Shown piece by piece: positions 17,935-27,250 of a DNA stretch of 62,465 bases. This DNA comes from Alphaproteobacteria bacterium. GTDB taxonomy: Bacteria > Pseudomonadota > Alphaproteobacteria > Micavibrionales > UBA2020. The DNA lies in assembly GCA_021413445.1 (NCBI GenBank), contig JAIOQI010000048.1:1-62465 (forward strand), in the 5' to 3' direction. The number at the start of each line of letters is the position of its first letter. Position 1 is the first letter of the stretch. Position numbers and translations under genes: made by a program. The notes beneath the pieces were generated by a model. That model saw nothing but the letters and a program-made list of their open reading frames with translations, ran no database searches and was not told the origin of the DNA.

Positions 17935-18126
17935 ATGGAAAAAGACCGCAAGCGCCGTTCCACCCTCGAACAGGAAGTGATTATTGTCACGACCCTGCTG
18001 TATCTTTTGATCTGCGGCGCCATTCTGGCTATCCATTATCTGCAGCCGGCGAGCCAGCCGACAATCACCTCATCCCCCTCCCCGTCGCAAAGCCATTTTA
18101 GCGGCGATAAAGCAAAACAGAAATAG
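17935..18126 (+). CDS. Small single-pass membrane protein
   Basis: A 63-residue protein: basic N-terminus (MEKDRKRRSTLEQE), one hydrophobic helix (about 18-37, VIIVTTLLYLLICGAILAIH) and a Ser/Pro-rich polar tail, probably periplasmic. AAGGGCAGC precedes the ATG, which supports this start over an in-frame ATG at 17869. It ends 21 bases before corA and may be co-transcribed with it. Confidence 0.6.
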   Translation: MEKDRKRRSTLEQEVIIVTTLLYLLICGAILAIHYLQPASQPTITSSPSPSQSHFSGDKAKQK

Positions 18127-18147
18127 TTCAGAGGGAAGGTCCCGCGC

Positions 18148-19074
18148 ATGGTCGTCAAAGGCAAAAATCAGGAAAAAAGAACGGTCGATGATCTCTGGAT
18201 CAGGATGGTCGGCATGACGCCCGAAAACAAACGGGCTTTACTGGATAACAAAGGGATAGACCTCTCCCTGGTGGAGGACATGCAGGATGACGAGACTTAT
18301 CTTTTCCTCCCGCTGCGCGTCATGGTGCGCAGCGCGGAAGGGATAGCGCAGCGCCGCTTCCTGATGATTATCATGGGCGAACAACAGCTGATTACCCTTC
18401 AGGACACGGAAGATTTCCCGCCCTTTCAGTCGGCCTTCAGGCATATACGCCGCCACCCTGAAATCCTGCGCAGTCCCAAATCGCTTTTATGCCTCATCCT
18501 GCATGTGCTGAATGAGCAGGCCAGCAAAGTGATTTCCGCCGTCGGCACGGCGCTGGAAGAAAGTTCGGACACGATCTCGGAAGTGACCCGTTCCCTCAAC
18601 ACCGGCAACAGCGCGATGGGCATCGTCGATATCAATGAGATGATGATCGACCTTAACAAAAAAGAAGAGCTGGTATCGCGCTGCCTGGAAAGCCAGCTTT
18701 CCCTGGCGCGCGCCGCCCGCTATCTTGACATGGAAGTGACGCCCACGGACGAACTGCAGCTGTTCGTCCGCTCCCTGCGGGACGACATCAACGGCGTCAA
18801 GGAACACGCCGCCTTTGAGCACGATTCCGTGCGCTATCTGCAGAATGCCATCCTGGCCTCCCTCAACGTGAAGCAGAACCAGATCGTCAAGGTCTTCACC
18901 ATTATCACCGCCGTTTTCCTGCCGCCGACGCTGATCGCCTCCATTTACGGCATGAACTTCGCCGTCATGCCCGAACTGGCCTGGAAACACGGCTTCCCGG
19001 TCTCCATTCTCCTGACGCTGGTGGCCGCCCTGCTGCCGCTGGTTTACATCAAGCGCAGGGGTTGGCTGCGGTAG
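18148..19074 (+). CDS. corA: CorA-family Mg2+/divalent cation channel (ZntB-like)
   Basis: A 308-residue protein with a large cytosolic funnel domain and two C-terminal membrane helices. The first (about 250-268) ends in the signature YGMNF, and a second helix with a basic C-terminus (KRRGWLR) follows. The GMN loop forms the selectivity filter of the pentameric channel. CorA imports Mg2+ and ZntB transports Zn2+; the sequence alone does not decide. The strong AGAGGGAAGG ribosome site supports the start. Confidence 0.9.
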   Translation: MVVKGKNQEKRTVDDLWIRMVGMTPENKRALLDNKGIDLSLVEDMQDDETYLFLPLRVMVRSAEGIAQRRFLMIIMGEQQLITLQDTEDFPPFQSAFRHIRRHPEILRSPKSLLCLILHVLNEQASKVISAVGTALEESSDTISEVTRSLNTGNSAMGIVDINEMMIDLNKKEELVSRCLESQLSLARAARYLDMEVTPTDELQLFVRSLRDDINGVKEHAAFEHDSVRYLQNAILASLNVKQNQIVKVFTIITAVFLPPTLIASIYGMNFAVMPELAWKHGFPVSILLTLVAALLPLVYIKRRGWLR

Positions 19075-19080
19075 ATCGGG

Positions 19081-19584
19081 ATGAGAGCGTGCGGTTTCCC
19101 CCCTATTGCCGGACGTAAGGCGCGGGTCCTGATTTTGGGCTCGATGCCGGGCGTACCGTCCCTGAGGGCGCAGGAATATTACGCGCACAAACCCAATATG
19201 TTCTGGAAGATCATGGGCGCGTTGTTTGACATGCCCGTCGGGACCTATGCGCAAAAAACCGCCCTGATCAAAAACAATCGGCTGGCCCTGTGGGATGTCC
19301 TGAAAGAGTGCGAGCGCAAAGGCAGCAGCGATGCCAAAATCCGCAATGCGGAAAGGAATGATTTCACCGCCTTGCTGAAAAAACATCCGGGCATCACCCA
19401 CATCGTCTTCAACGGCAAGAGAGCCGAGCTTGAATTCGTCCGCCATGTCCTGCCGCAATTAAAAAACGGAAAACGTTTTATCTTCAAACCACTCCCCTCC
19501 ACCAGCCCCCTGAATGCGCGGGCTTCGTTTGAGGCGAAGCTCAAGGCATGGCGGTATATTCCGGGGGTGCTGCAAAAAACCTGA
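19081..19584 (+). CDS. DNA-deoxyinosine glycosylase (UDG superfamily, HDG type)
   Basis: A 167-residue protein with the family 6 uracil-DNA-glycosylase-superfamily pattern: ARVLILGSMPGVPSLRAQEY, YYAHKPNMFWKIMG, NNRLALWDVLKECERKGSSD and the C-terminal PLPSTSPLNAR. HDG enzymes excise hypoxanthine formed by adenine deamination. The gene begins 6 bases after the corA stop, so it probably shares its transcript. Confidence 0.87.
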   Translation: MRACGFPPIAGRKARVLILGSMPGVPSLRAQEYYAHKPNMFWKIMGALFDMPVGTYAQKTALIKNNRLALWDVLKECERKGSSDAKIRNAERNDFTALLKKHPGITHIVFNGKRAELEFVRHVLPQLKNGKRFIFKPLPSTSPLNARASFEAKLKAWRYIPGVLQKT

Positions 19585-19683
19585 AGAAAATGAACGCTCT
19601 TGACATAACTGCGATTTATGGTATTGTTATGGGCAATATAATTTAACATCTTGAAATATAAGCCTATAACTAGAGTATGAAAC

Positions 19684-20262
19684 ATGACTGAACTAGTCAG
19701 TGCCGCCGCTAATGGAAACCTAATTCTTCTGAAATCCTTGCTGGATCAAGGCGGCAATATAGAAGAAAGGGATAACTCCGGAGACACGCCGCTGAATGAA
19801 GCGGCCAGAAGAGGTCATCTTGAGGTCGTGCACTTTTTGATTGGCAGGGGAGCCGACCTCTCTACCCAAAACAAGAGCGGCTCAACGCCGTTAATGGCTG
19901 CTGCACGTAACGGTTATAAAGAGGTCATCCAGTTATTGCAGGAAGCGGCAGAAAAGGCCAAGCAGCCCCGCAAGGAATGGGTCCTCATGGCCGAGGATGC
20001 CGTCGCCTATGTGCGCACCTACCCGAAGATGCTGAGAAAGATCACGGAGATTTTCAATTTCGAAAGCCGCGAGCGCCTGATGATCTCGGAGAACATGAGA
20101 ACCAGGGCCGAGTCCATCGCCTCGCCCACCGGCTTCGATGACCTGCCGCAGGCGCGGATCGAACAGGCCCTGGCGCAATTCACCCAACTCGGCGGCGTTG
20201 TGGATAAGGATTTTGTCCTGCGCGGAACCATCCATCTCAAGAAGAAGCCGGGGCTGGATTAA
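19684..20262 (+). CDS. Ankyrin-repeat protein with unique C-terminal region
   Basis: A 192-residue protein. Residues 1-85 form about three ankyrin repeats (GNLILLKSLLDQGGNIEERD, SGDTPLNEAARRGHLEVVHF, SGSTPLMAAARNGYKEVIQL). The remaining 105 residues are a helical region of unknown type. No signal peptide, so presumably a cytosolic protein-binding module. It is one of three ankyrin-bearing genes in the window. Confidence 0.85.
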   Translation: MTELVSAAANGNLILLKSLLDQGGNIEERDNSGDTPLNEAARRGHLEVVHFLIGRGADLSTQNKSGSTPLMAAARNGYKEVIQLLQEAAEKAKQPRKEWVLMAEDAVAYVRTYPKMLRKITEIFNFESRERLMISENMRTRAESIASPTGFDDLPQARIEQALAQFTQLGGVVDKDFVLRGTIHLKKKPGLD

Positions 20263-20266
20263 CGCC

Positions 20267-21634
20267 TCACCCCATCTTCGGCGGTTTTTGCGCCGGGGGC
20301 AGGTTCTTCTGCGCCAGAAACGGAAGAAGATCAGCAAACACTTTTTGTGCCGCAGCCTGGCCGGAATGCCAGGCGCCGACCATCGTTCCCGCGCTGGCTT
20401 TGGGATCGCTCCCGCCAATGAAGGCCTCCCCGCACAATACCACGCGGCCCTCGCTCGCCGGGTCCTGCCGGCGATGGCCGACCTTCAGCGCGCTATAAGA
20501 GCCCAGTGATAAGGGATTGACGCTCCAGTCGGTCACATACGGTTTTCCCGTCACATAGGGCTGATAATCCTTCAGCGCCGGCGCCAGCCGGAACATTTGC
20601 TCCACAAAGCGCAGGATTTCTGGCTCGGACATTTTTTCAATCCTGAGGGCATCCTTTCCGCCCGCCACCAAAGCGATCACCGGCTTTCCCGCGCCGTAAG
20701 CATGGCAGAACAGCGATGCCTGATTGTCGAGGATTTCAATATAGGTGTCGGGCTTGATGCCCCTTTCAGTAAAGAAAGCCTCCTTCACCGGCACGATGAT
20801 CTTGGCAAGGTGCGCGACGGTAATGTCGTCGATATATTTTTGCGTGTCTTCGGACAAAGGCGGGTCGAAGCGGACGGCGCCCTTTTGCAGGACGCCGGGC
20901 GGAAGCGTGACAATCGCGCGCGCGCCGGCATACTCCCGCCCCTGCGTATCGGTCATCCTGACGCCCGCGGCGGATTGCTCTATGGTGGAGATCGCGCGAC
21001 CGGTCAGGATCCGGACGTTATATTTTTTCAGTTCCTGCAGCATCAGGGTAATCAGCTGGGCGGTTCCCCCGGCCAGCTGCTTGGTGTGCTTTTCCTCGGT
21101 GCAGGGCTCGGCAAAAAACTCATCCGCCGAGACGTCGGCGGCGCCGTTGACGGCCATCCAGTTGCGCGCCAGAAATTCCGCGGCCTCTTTGGCTTCGTCC
21201 CGCCCCGCCATATCGGCAATCGCCGCCAGCGACAGGTCCTTTTCCGGGGATGTTGCCTTGAAACGCTGATAAGCCGCCTCCAGCGCGTCCAGGTTTTTCC
21301 TGAAGTAAGCGTCCCCGAGGACCTGGCCGTCTTTCACGCAGAAAGAATTATTTCCATCGTCGTTATGCGCCGCCAGCGTGCCGTACCTGCCGCAGGCCCA
21401 CCTGAACAACGGGTTTTCCGCGCCGCCATGAAACCAGTTGGCCCCCGGATTGAGGGTCACGCCCTGATGAAGGACGCTTCTGGCGCGCCCGCCCGCAACG
21501 CTGTCCGCTTCCACGATCAGTATAGAAAGGGTTCTGTTGGCGGAACGGGATTTCTGCGCCAGCTCGATGGCGGCCGTCAGCCCGGCAATGCCGCCGCCGA
21601 CGATGATAACGTCTGCTGAGGAAGGCGTATCCAT
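20267..21634 (-). CDS. Flavin monoamine oxidase-family FAD oxidoreductase
   Basis: A 455-residue protein with the FAD dinucleotide motif VIIVGGGIAGLTAAIELAQK and the second GG motif (SVAGGRARS), then GVTLNPGANWFHG. The C-terminal FAD-binding stretch is GRVVLCGEAFIGGSDPKASA and MVGAWHSGQAAA. The family oxidises amines, amino acids or polyamines to aldehydes and peroxide, or desaturates other substrates; the substrate is unknown. Its start overlaps the stop of the upstream gene (TAATG), so the two are coupled. Confidence 0.87.
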   Translation of the reverse strand: MDTPSSADVIIVGGGIAGLTAAIELAQKSRSANRTLSILIVEADSVAGGRARSVLHQGVTLNPGANWFHGGAENPLFRWACGRYGTLAAHNDDGNNSFCVKDGQVLGDAYFRKNLDALEAAYQRFKATSPEKDLSLAAIADMAGRDEAKEAAEFLARNWMAVNGAADVSADEFFAEPCTEEKHTKQLAGGTAQLITLMLQELKKYNVRILTGRAISTIEQSAAGVRMTDTQGREYAGARAIVTLPPGVLQKGAVRFDPPLSEDTQKYIDDITVAHLAKIIVPVKEAFFTERGIKPDTYIEILDNQASLFCHAYGAGKPVIALVAGGKDALRIEKMSEPEILRFVEQMFRLAPALKDYQPYVTGKPYVTDWSVNPLSLGSYSALKVGHRRQDPASEGRVVLCGEAFIGGSDPKASAGTMVGAWHSGQAAAQKVFADLLPFLAQKNLPPAQKPPKMG

Positions 21635-22149
21635 TATTTTATCTTCGTTGTGTATTTATTTATATAATGTTTTATTTTGGCGCTTGATTTGCTGTTAAAG
21701 ACCTTGCGCTGTTTCTTTTCACGCTCCAGCTGCTCCTTCGTGCGCGGATGCTTCGCCCGTTTATTATATTCCTCTTGGGCCGGAGCCCGCCTTTCTTCAG
21801 ATGGCGGGGGATTTTGGCGCGGCTCTTCGTAGGGCAGGCCGGATTGCAAAGCGATCTCCTTCGCCAGATTGACCTCTTCCAATACGGTAGGGCCGCCGGG
21901 GTTCGGCACGACTTTTCCGATCAGGACATAGCTGCCGGGATCGTCCGGGCGCACAAACGTATCCCCGGCCAGGCCGCCCGGCGTGCCGTCGCTCAACAGC
22001 GTGCCGTAATAGTTGACGGTGGCCATTCCATGTCCATACTTGTAAACAGACGCGTCATATTCACCTCCCCTGCGCGGGGAATGAAAACAAAAAATGCCGG
22101 ATAACTGAAACGTCTTGTCGCCGGGCTGCTTCTCGGTGAATTCGCTCAT
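21634..22149 (-). CDS. Unknown protein with basic coiled C-terminus
   Basis: A 171-residue protein. The N-terminal 100 residues look globular (GGEYDASVYKYGHGMATVNY, then FVRPDDPGSYVLIGKVVP). The C-terminal 60 are charged and probably disordered or helical (RTKEQLEREKKQRKVF), ending in a Lys-rich tail. The frame reaches back to 22287, but the ATG at 22149 with CTGGAG upstream is the better start. The stop overlaps the amine-oxidase start, implying one transcript. No family recognised. Confidence 0.65.
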   Translation of the reverse strand: MSEFTEKQPGDKTFQLSGIFCFHSPRRGGEYDASVYKYGHGMATVNYYGTLLSDGTPGGLAGDTFVRPDDPGSYVLIGKVVPNPGGPTVLEEVNLAKEIALQSGLPYEEPRQNPPPSEERRAPAQEEYNKRAKHPRTKEQLEREKKQRKVFNSKSSAKIKHYINKYTTKIK

Positions 22150-22310
22150 GTTTTCAACTCCAGTTTCAGCAAAAAATTGATTAACCCTATGGTAACATTG
22201 TTTGGTTAATTTTCTATTACTATTATGGTATATAGCGCTTCTATTGACACTGCAAGGGTTTATTTTTATGGTAGCTCCCTTACACATATGGCTTTCTTTG
22301 AAGGGTAAAA

Positions 22311-23744
22311 ATGAAAAAGAAAAACCTGATTGCGCTCGCCTGCTTTATGGCGCTGCCTCCCCTGTCGGCAATTTTCACAAAAAGCGCCGGGCGCGACGTT
22401 GCGCAGAGCAAAATCGCCTACGCATTTACTGAAAATGCGATAATCCGCTCTCCGATGATTTCGTCGGTAACTGCCTTCGCCAACGAGAATTACAGTTGGT
22501 GGCTGGACGATCAGGGCGTACCCAATCAAAATGCCCGCACCCTTCTTCTCTACCTGCAAAATTCAGCCTACGATGGGCTGAACCCCAAAGACTATAAAGC
22601 GGATGAGATCGCCGCCCTCGTGCAGAAAAGCAGCATCCCCGCTGCCGAGCAGGCTGCGTATGACCGGCTTTTATCACTGGCCATGATCGATTATGCGCAC
22701 GACATGACCGGGCCGCGCATCAGCCCCACCGTCATCGGCAGCCGGGCCGAATACTGGCGCAAGCCGATGACGAAGGGCGAATTGCTGCAAAAATACGCCG
22801 CGACCGGAAACATGGACCAGACCCTGGCAGACCTCGCGCCGAAAGATCCCCTCTATGGCGCGCTGCGGACCGAACTGCAACGCCTGCTGCAGCTCCCCGC
22901 CGCCGACGCCGCTGCCGCCAAGCAAAAGACGCAGGTGATCGCCAACCTGGAAAGGCTGCGCTGGGACCTGCCGCGCCCGGAACGCTATATCGAGGTCAAC
23001 ATCGCCGACCAGACACTGAACGCCGTCGATAGCGGCGTGGTCGTCCACCACATCAAGATGATCGTCGGCAAGACCACCCGCCAGACCGCGGAATTCACGA
23101 CGCCGATCACGGGCGTGAAGTTCAACCCGACCTGGCACGTCCCCGTTGACCTGATGATGCGGGACAAGATCCCTGTGATGCGGAAAAACCCCTATGCCTT
23201 CGAAGCCAAAAAAATCTACGTCTATTACGACGGCAAAAAGTCCGACCCCGGCATCATCAGGAACATGAGCGACCAGCAGATCCGCCAGCACATCACCATG
23301 AAGCAGATGCCCGGCGAGGGGAACGCGCTGGGCCATCTTGTCGCCCTCATGACGGACCCCTACATCCAGTTCCTGCACTACACCAACCAGCCCGAGCTTT
23401 TCGCCAAGGAGCCGCGCTATTTCAGCTCCGGCTGCATGCGCATGTCGGAACCGGACTCCATCGCCAGCTTTATCCTCTCAACCGATATGGAGCAGATCGC
23501 GGCCTACAAGAAAGGCTCCGACGACAACAACGTCAAGGCCAGCCAACCCCTGACCTTCTTCAGCGTCTATCACAGCATCACCCTGAATGCCGACGGCACG
23601 CTGCAATACCACAAGGACGCTTACGGACGGGACAAGAAGATTTTCGATGCGCTGAAGAAAAAGGGGGAACTCCCACCCCTCACCCTGCCGCCCAAGACCG
23701 CGCCGAAAACAGCCGCTTCCGGGCCGAATACGCCGGTGGTGTGA
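22311..23744 (+). CDS. L,D-transpeptidase (YcbB/LdtD-like, YkuD fold)
   Basis: A 477-residue exported enzyme predicted to make 3-3 cross-links in peptidoglycan. After a signal-anchor it has the YcbB-type scaffold (ENYSWWLDDQGVPNQNARTL and SAYDGLNPKDYKADEI). The YkuD catalytic domain starts about residue 220 (YIEVNIADQTLNAVDSG) and has HYTN followed by YFSSGCMRMSEP, with the nucleophile in SGCMR. The peptidoglycan-binding-1 domain usually inserted in E. coli YcbB is not obvious. Strong GAAGGG ribosome site. Confidence 0.92.
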   Translation: MKKKNLIALACFMALPPLSAIFTKSAGRDVAQSKIAYAFTENAIIRSPMISSVTAFANENYSWWLDDQGVPNQNARTLLLYLQNSAYDGLNPKDYKADEIAALVQKSSIPAAEQAAYDRLLSLAMIDYAHDMTGPRISPTVIGSRAEYWRKPMTKGELLQKYAATGNMDQTLADLAPKDPLYGALRTELQRLLQLPAADAAAAKQKTQVIANLERLRWDLPRPERYIEVNIADQTLNAVDSGVVVHHIKMIVGKTTRQTAEFTTPITGVKFNPTWHVPVDLMMRDKIPVMRKNPYAFEAKKIYVYYDGKKSDPGIIRNMSDQQIRQHITMKQMPGEGNALGHLVALMTDPYIQFLHYTNQPELFAKEPRYFSSGCMRMSEPDSIASFILSTDMEQIAAYKKGSDDNNVKASQPLTFFSVYHSITLNADGTLQYHKDAYGRDKKIFDALKKKGELPPLTLPPKTAPKTAASGPNTPVV

Positions 23745-23747
23745 ATT

Positions 23748-24818
23748 TTAGGAATTCGGCTTCAGCGCCGGAGTCTTCGGCACGATATGACGCTGGAGGG
23801 CATCCTGAAAAAGCCTGACGCGCAAGGCCGCCAGCGGCGACAATTGCGCCATTTCCGCGTTAAACTTCTGCGACAATGAATCAACCGCCTCCGTCTTGCC
23901 GCCGATCATAGCGCCGTACAAAGCGGCGTAATCATTGATAACCGGCTCTGCATCGGCGTTGGCCTGCCGCAGCTCCCGCTCGCCGGGTACGGCTTGCTTG
24001 TTAAATTTAAAATACAGGTAAAGCGCGTCATTGTGGTCTGCATCTTTGCCCATCACCAAATCATCGTAGAACATTCCCTGCACCAAGGCCGGATCATGGC
24101 GCGCCAGGGCCAGTTGCTGGAACGCGTAATAATCGGCGTCCGCCTCGCGCAACATGGGCGTCAGCTTGTCGTTTTCCGGGCTGGTATGGCGGATTTCATG
24201 GAGCAGCACCCGCTGCTCGAAATCCTTGCCTGTACTCGTCGGGACATAGGTATAAAGGCCCTCCGACACGGCCTCCATGTCCCTTCTTATTTCGCCGTTA
24301 CTTTTATCGATATAGGCCGCATTTGATTTCAGGAAGATGGCGCTCAGGTCTTTTGAAATCAACCGAACCAGAAAACCGGGATCCCCATCGGTCTCAAAGC
24401 CGCGGATATTCTCGCCAAAAAGGCTTTTCACCACCGAAATGAAATATGCCGGGCTGAGAACAGGCGGGTTGGAAAAAAGAAAATAGGTCTTTCCCGCGAA
24501 GTTGTCCGGCACGACGCGGATGTCTTTGACCGGCGTGATATTCTCGATGATCTTGGGGTCCAGCCCTTCCCTTTTCAAAACCTGCTCGGCGGTGGGAAAG
24601 AGGAAAACCGACAAAGGCTGCACAATATAGTAAGCGACGGTGAAGATCGCCACTTTCAGCGGATTCAGGTTAACGGAAAAAGACCACTTCCTGGTCTCTT
24701 TATCCCGGAACTTCAGGTCGATCGGCAGGATCAGCGCGGAAACAAAACACTTTGTGCCCTGCCACAACTTCCGCGCCAGGCCGCCCCAATAACTAGTTTT
24801 TTGTTCTTGTTCTGCCAT
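23748..24818 (-). CDS. Putative membrane-associated HExxH metallopeptidase-like protein
   Basis: I do not recognise the family. The 356-residue protein has a hydrophobic segment (about 51-75, LKVAIFTVAYYIVQPLSVFL) and, near residue 210, VLLHEIRHTSPENDKL, a canonical HExxH zinc site, followed by READADYYAFQQLALARH, where Glu or Asp could be the third ligand as in gluzincins. The remainder is helical. The ATG has GAGGAAAG upstream. It is convergent with the L,D-transpeptidase (stops 3 bases apart) and follows the 120-residue unknown gene on the same strand. Confidence 0.7.
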   Translation of the reverse strand: MAEQEQKTSYWGGLARKLWQGTKCFVSALILPIDLKFRDKETRKWSFSVNLNPLKVAIFTVAYYIVQPLSVFLFPTAEQVLKREGLDPKIIENITPVKDIRVVPDNFAGKTYFLFSNPPVLSPAYFISVVKSLFGENIRGFETDGDPGFLVRLISKDLSAIFLKSNAAYIDKSNGEIRRDMEAVSEGLYTYVPTSTGKDFEQRVLLHEIRHTSPENDKLTPMLREADADYYAFQQLALARHDPALVQGMFYDDLVMGKDADHNDALYLYFKFNKQAVPGERELRQANADAEPVINDYAALYGAMIGGKTEAVDSLSQKFNAEMAQLSPLAALRVRLFQDALQRHIVPKTPALKPNS

Positions 24819-24838
24819 GAATGACTTTCCTCAATGCC

Positions 24839-25201
24839 TCATAGGGAGGGATAGCCGCTCTTCAGGAAATGTTCTTTTTGCACTTCTTCGGAAGGATTCT
24901 GAACCGAGAAGATATTCTGGCCTGCAAAGTTTTTCTCCGGGGAAATAAAGAGGGCCATCTGCGCCCGTGCGCTGATGGCGTTCATGATGCCCTGCATTGT
25001 CGCAAACGGCACGTCTTCCCCGACCTTGAACTCCGCAATCGCCGCCTGGTTGAAACAACGGGTGACGGAAAGCTTGAAGCCCTCCTTCAAAGCGTAGCGC
25101 TTGAAAATGTCCCCCAGAATATCTGCCGGGAGCCTGTCTTCGGGCTCATTGGAAGAGATGCTGGTGAATATGTACGGCTCGTCTTTGAGAAGGTTTTTCA
25201 T
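24839..25201 (-). CDS. Unknown 120-residue protein
   Basis: A soluble-looking alpha/beta protein (MKNLLKDEPYIFTSISSNEP, then LSVTRCFNQAAIAEFKVGED) without signal or membrane segment. It is 20 bases upstream of the HExxH gene on the same strand, so they probably form a two-gene operon. No family recognised. Confidence 0.6.
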   Translation of the reverse strand: MKNLLKDEPYIFTSISSNEPEDRLPADILGDIFKRYALKEGFKLSVTRCFNQAAIAEFKVGEDVPFATMQGIMNAISARAQMALFISPEKNFAGQNIFSVQNPSEEVQKEHFLKSGYPSL

Positions 25202-25350
25202 GCTGATTTTCCCGTCTGATTCTTTATTAAAAGATTATACATAATGCAATAAAGTGGCAGTTCTGTCAAGCGATATTACAGCGATCGATAAGCCGCCGGT
25301 AATTAACAGCGCATCATATTCATCAGGGAGGGATAACTATTGATTTTAAA

Positions 25351-25426
<76 letters not shown>

Positions 25427-25482
25427 GCACGTAGATTGGTAGGGATTTATAAGCAATAAACCGGCTTATGTCCAGCGCTTTT

Positions 25483-26679
25483 TTAAGCGCTAACTACTTG
25501 GTTTTTTTTAAGCTTTTCAGCGAGGCTGGCGGTGCGGCGCTTGCGGGTCAGCTCGATGATTCCCAGCCGGGTGAAGCCGTGCACCTGCGCGTTGGCCGTA
25601 TCATGAGCAAACACCTCCTGCATCGTCTCCTGTAGCCGCGCGCGCTCGTTTTTCTGGTCCATGTTGATAAAATCGATCAAAATCGCGCCGCTCAGGTTGC
25701 GGAGACGGCATTGGCGGGCGATTTCCCTGGCGGCGGACTGGTTGGCGATGGTGATGCTGTCGGCGCTCCCCTGATTGACGTCGATCACGGTCATGGCGGA
25801 GGTCGGCTCGATGATGATCGTGCCGCCGGAATTCAGGCAGACCTGATCCTCCTGCAGCGCCTCAATCTCCGAAAAGACGTCATAGATGTCAAAAAGCTTC
25901 TGGCCGGGTTTTTCGGGCTTGAACAGGCGCAGCCGCTTGGAGGTGGCCAGCGCCGGCAAATGCCTCGCGCACCAGCTGGTCACGAGATCGAGAAGCTGCT
26001 TGTTGCCGACATGGATATGCTCGAAGCTGGAAACGCCATAGTCGGTCAGGGCGCGGAACATGGCGTTGGGGCCCGCCTTCACCCGCCCGGGCTTGTCCTG
26101 CATGGTCTCTTTGGCCGCCAGGATTTTCTGCCCGATCTCCTGCAGGTATTTCGCCTCATGTTCAATATCGGCGTCAGCGGCGTTTTCGGCGGCGCGCTGC
26201 ACGACCCAGCCGCCCCGGCCTTTCAGGCTGGAGACGACGGCGGGTATTTTTCCATCTTCGATCTTGCTGGAAACATCTCCCGGCTCCGCCGTGGGGATAT
26301 GGGTCAGGAACAATCCCGGCACATGCAGGCTCATGGTCAGGCGCGGGATCTTGTGGCTCTCATGCAGGGTATTTCTTTTGGCTTCGGACCTGACTTGCAC
26401 CAGGATCATCTGCCCACCCCTGAGCCGTTCGGCAACGCCCCCTTCGCCGGTGGCATGCTTGGCGGGCAGGTAGCCCGTCAGCCCCTCCCCCATATCGACA
26501 AAAGCGGCATCAAGCCTGGTATCCAGCTTGGTGACCTTGCCGAGGTAAATGGAGGCCCAGGCGGCGGGGGTCGGCGGATTGAGCAGATCGGCGTATAAAT
26601 CGACCAGCACGCTTTTACGCACGATCGCCACGTAAAGAAGTCCGTCCACTTCATCCGCCAGAAAGTCAAACCCGCTCAT
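25483..26679 (-). CDS. rng: Ribonuclease E/G family protein
   Basis: A short RNase E/G of about 398 residues that processes rRNA and degrades mRNA. The N-terminal S1 region (IYLGKVTKLDTRLDAAFVDM) precedes the catalytic DNase-I-like subdomain with the two metal-binding aspartates in TVIDVNQGS and AILIDFINM. The C-terminal zinc-link and degradosome scaffold of RNase E are absent, as in the small form encoded after infA-maf in alphaproteobacteria. The start at 26679 is preferred because GAAGGA lies 8 bases upstream; the ATG at 26688 abuts it. It overlaps the end of maf. yacG, often next in this operon, is missing. Confidence 0.9.
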   Translation of the reverse strand: MSGFDFLADEVDGLLYVAIVRKSVLVDLYADLLNPPTPAAWASIYLGKVTKLDTRLDAAFVDMGEGLTGYLPAKHATGEGGVAERLRGGQMILVQVRSEAKRNTLHESHKIPRLTMSLHVPGLFLTHIPTAEPGDVSSKIEDGKIPAVVSSLKGRGGWVVQRAAENAADADIEHEAKYLQEIGQKILAAKETMQDKPGRVKAGPNAMFRALTDYGVSSFEHIHVGNKQLLDLVTSWCARHLPALATSKRLRLFKPEKPGQKLFDIYDVFSEIEALQEDQVCLNSGGTIIIEPTSAMTVIDVNQGSADSITIANQSAAREIARQCRLRNLSGAILIDFINMDQKNERARLQETMQEVFAHDTANAQVHGFTRLGIIELTRKRRTASLAEKLKKNQVVSA

Positions 26680-27250
26680 ATCCCGCATCCTTCAGCATAA
26701 AGACCGTTTCATGCAGCGGCAGCCCGACGATATTGCTGTAAGAACCGCTGATGAAAGTAATCAGTGTGGCGGCCTTGCCCTGTATCGCGTAGCCCCCCGC
26801 CTTGCCCTGCCACTCCTGCGTGGCGAGGTAAGCGTCCATCTCGGGCGCGGACAGGCGCTTGAACTGCACGATCGAAGTCACCAGGCGGGTTTTGAGCTTG
26901 CCCTCCGGGGACATGATCGAGACCGCCGTCAACACCCGGTGCCGGCGTCCGGAAAGCAGCTTGAGACAAGAGCGCGCCTGCTCCGCCGTATCGGCTTTAG
27001 GAAGAATGCGCCGCCCGAGGGCGACAACCGTATCCGCCGCGACAACAATCGCGCCGCTATTCTCCGCCGCCGCCTTTTTTGCTTTAGCGGCGGCGATGCG
27101 CTTGGCGTAGGCGATGGGAATTTCGCGGGGCAAGGGCGTTTCATCGATGTCGGCGGGAGCGACTTTGTCCGGCACAATCCCGACCTGCTTCAGCAGCTCA
27201 AGCCGCCGTGGCGATGCCGAAGCCAGCAGAAGGGGGATTGTCGCGGACAC
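26666..27250 (-). CDS. maf: Maf-type nucleoside triphosphate pyrophosphatase
   Basis: A 194-residue house-cleaning enzyme that hydrolyses non-canonical or dTTP/UTP-type nucleotides to monophosphates. Signature ASASPRRLELLKQVG is at the N-terminus, VVAADTVVAL in the middle, then SGRRHRVLTAV and the C-terminal GGYAIQGKAA and SYSNIVGLPL. The start is GTG, directly abutting the infA stop (TAAGTG), so translation is coupled. Confidence 0.94.
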   Translation of the reverse strand: MSATIPLLLASASPRRLELLKQVGIVPDKVAPADIDETPLPREIPIAYAKRIAAAKAKKAAAENSGAIVVAADTVVALGRRILPKADTAEQARSCLKLLSGRRHRVLTAVSIMSPEGKLKTRLVTSIVQFKRLSAPEMDAYLATQEWQGKAGGYAIQGKAATLITFISGSYSNIVGLPLHETVFMLKDAGYERV

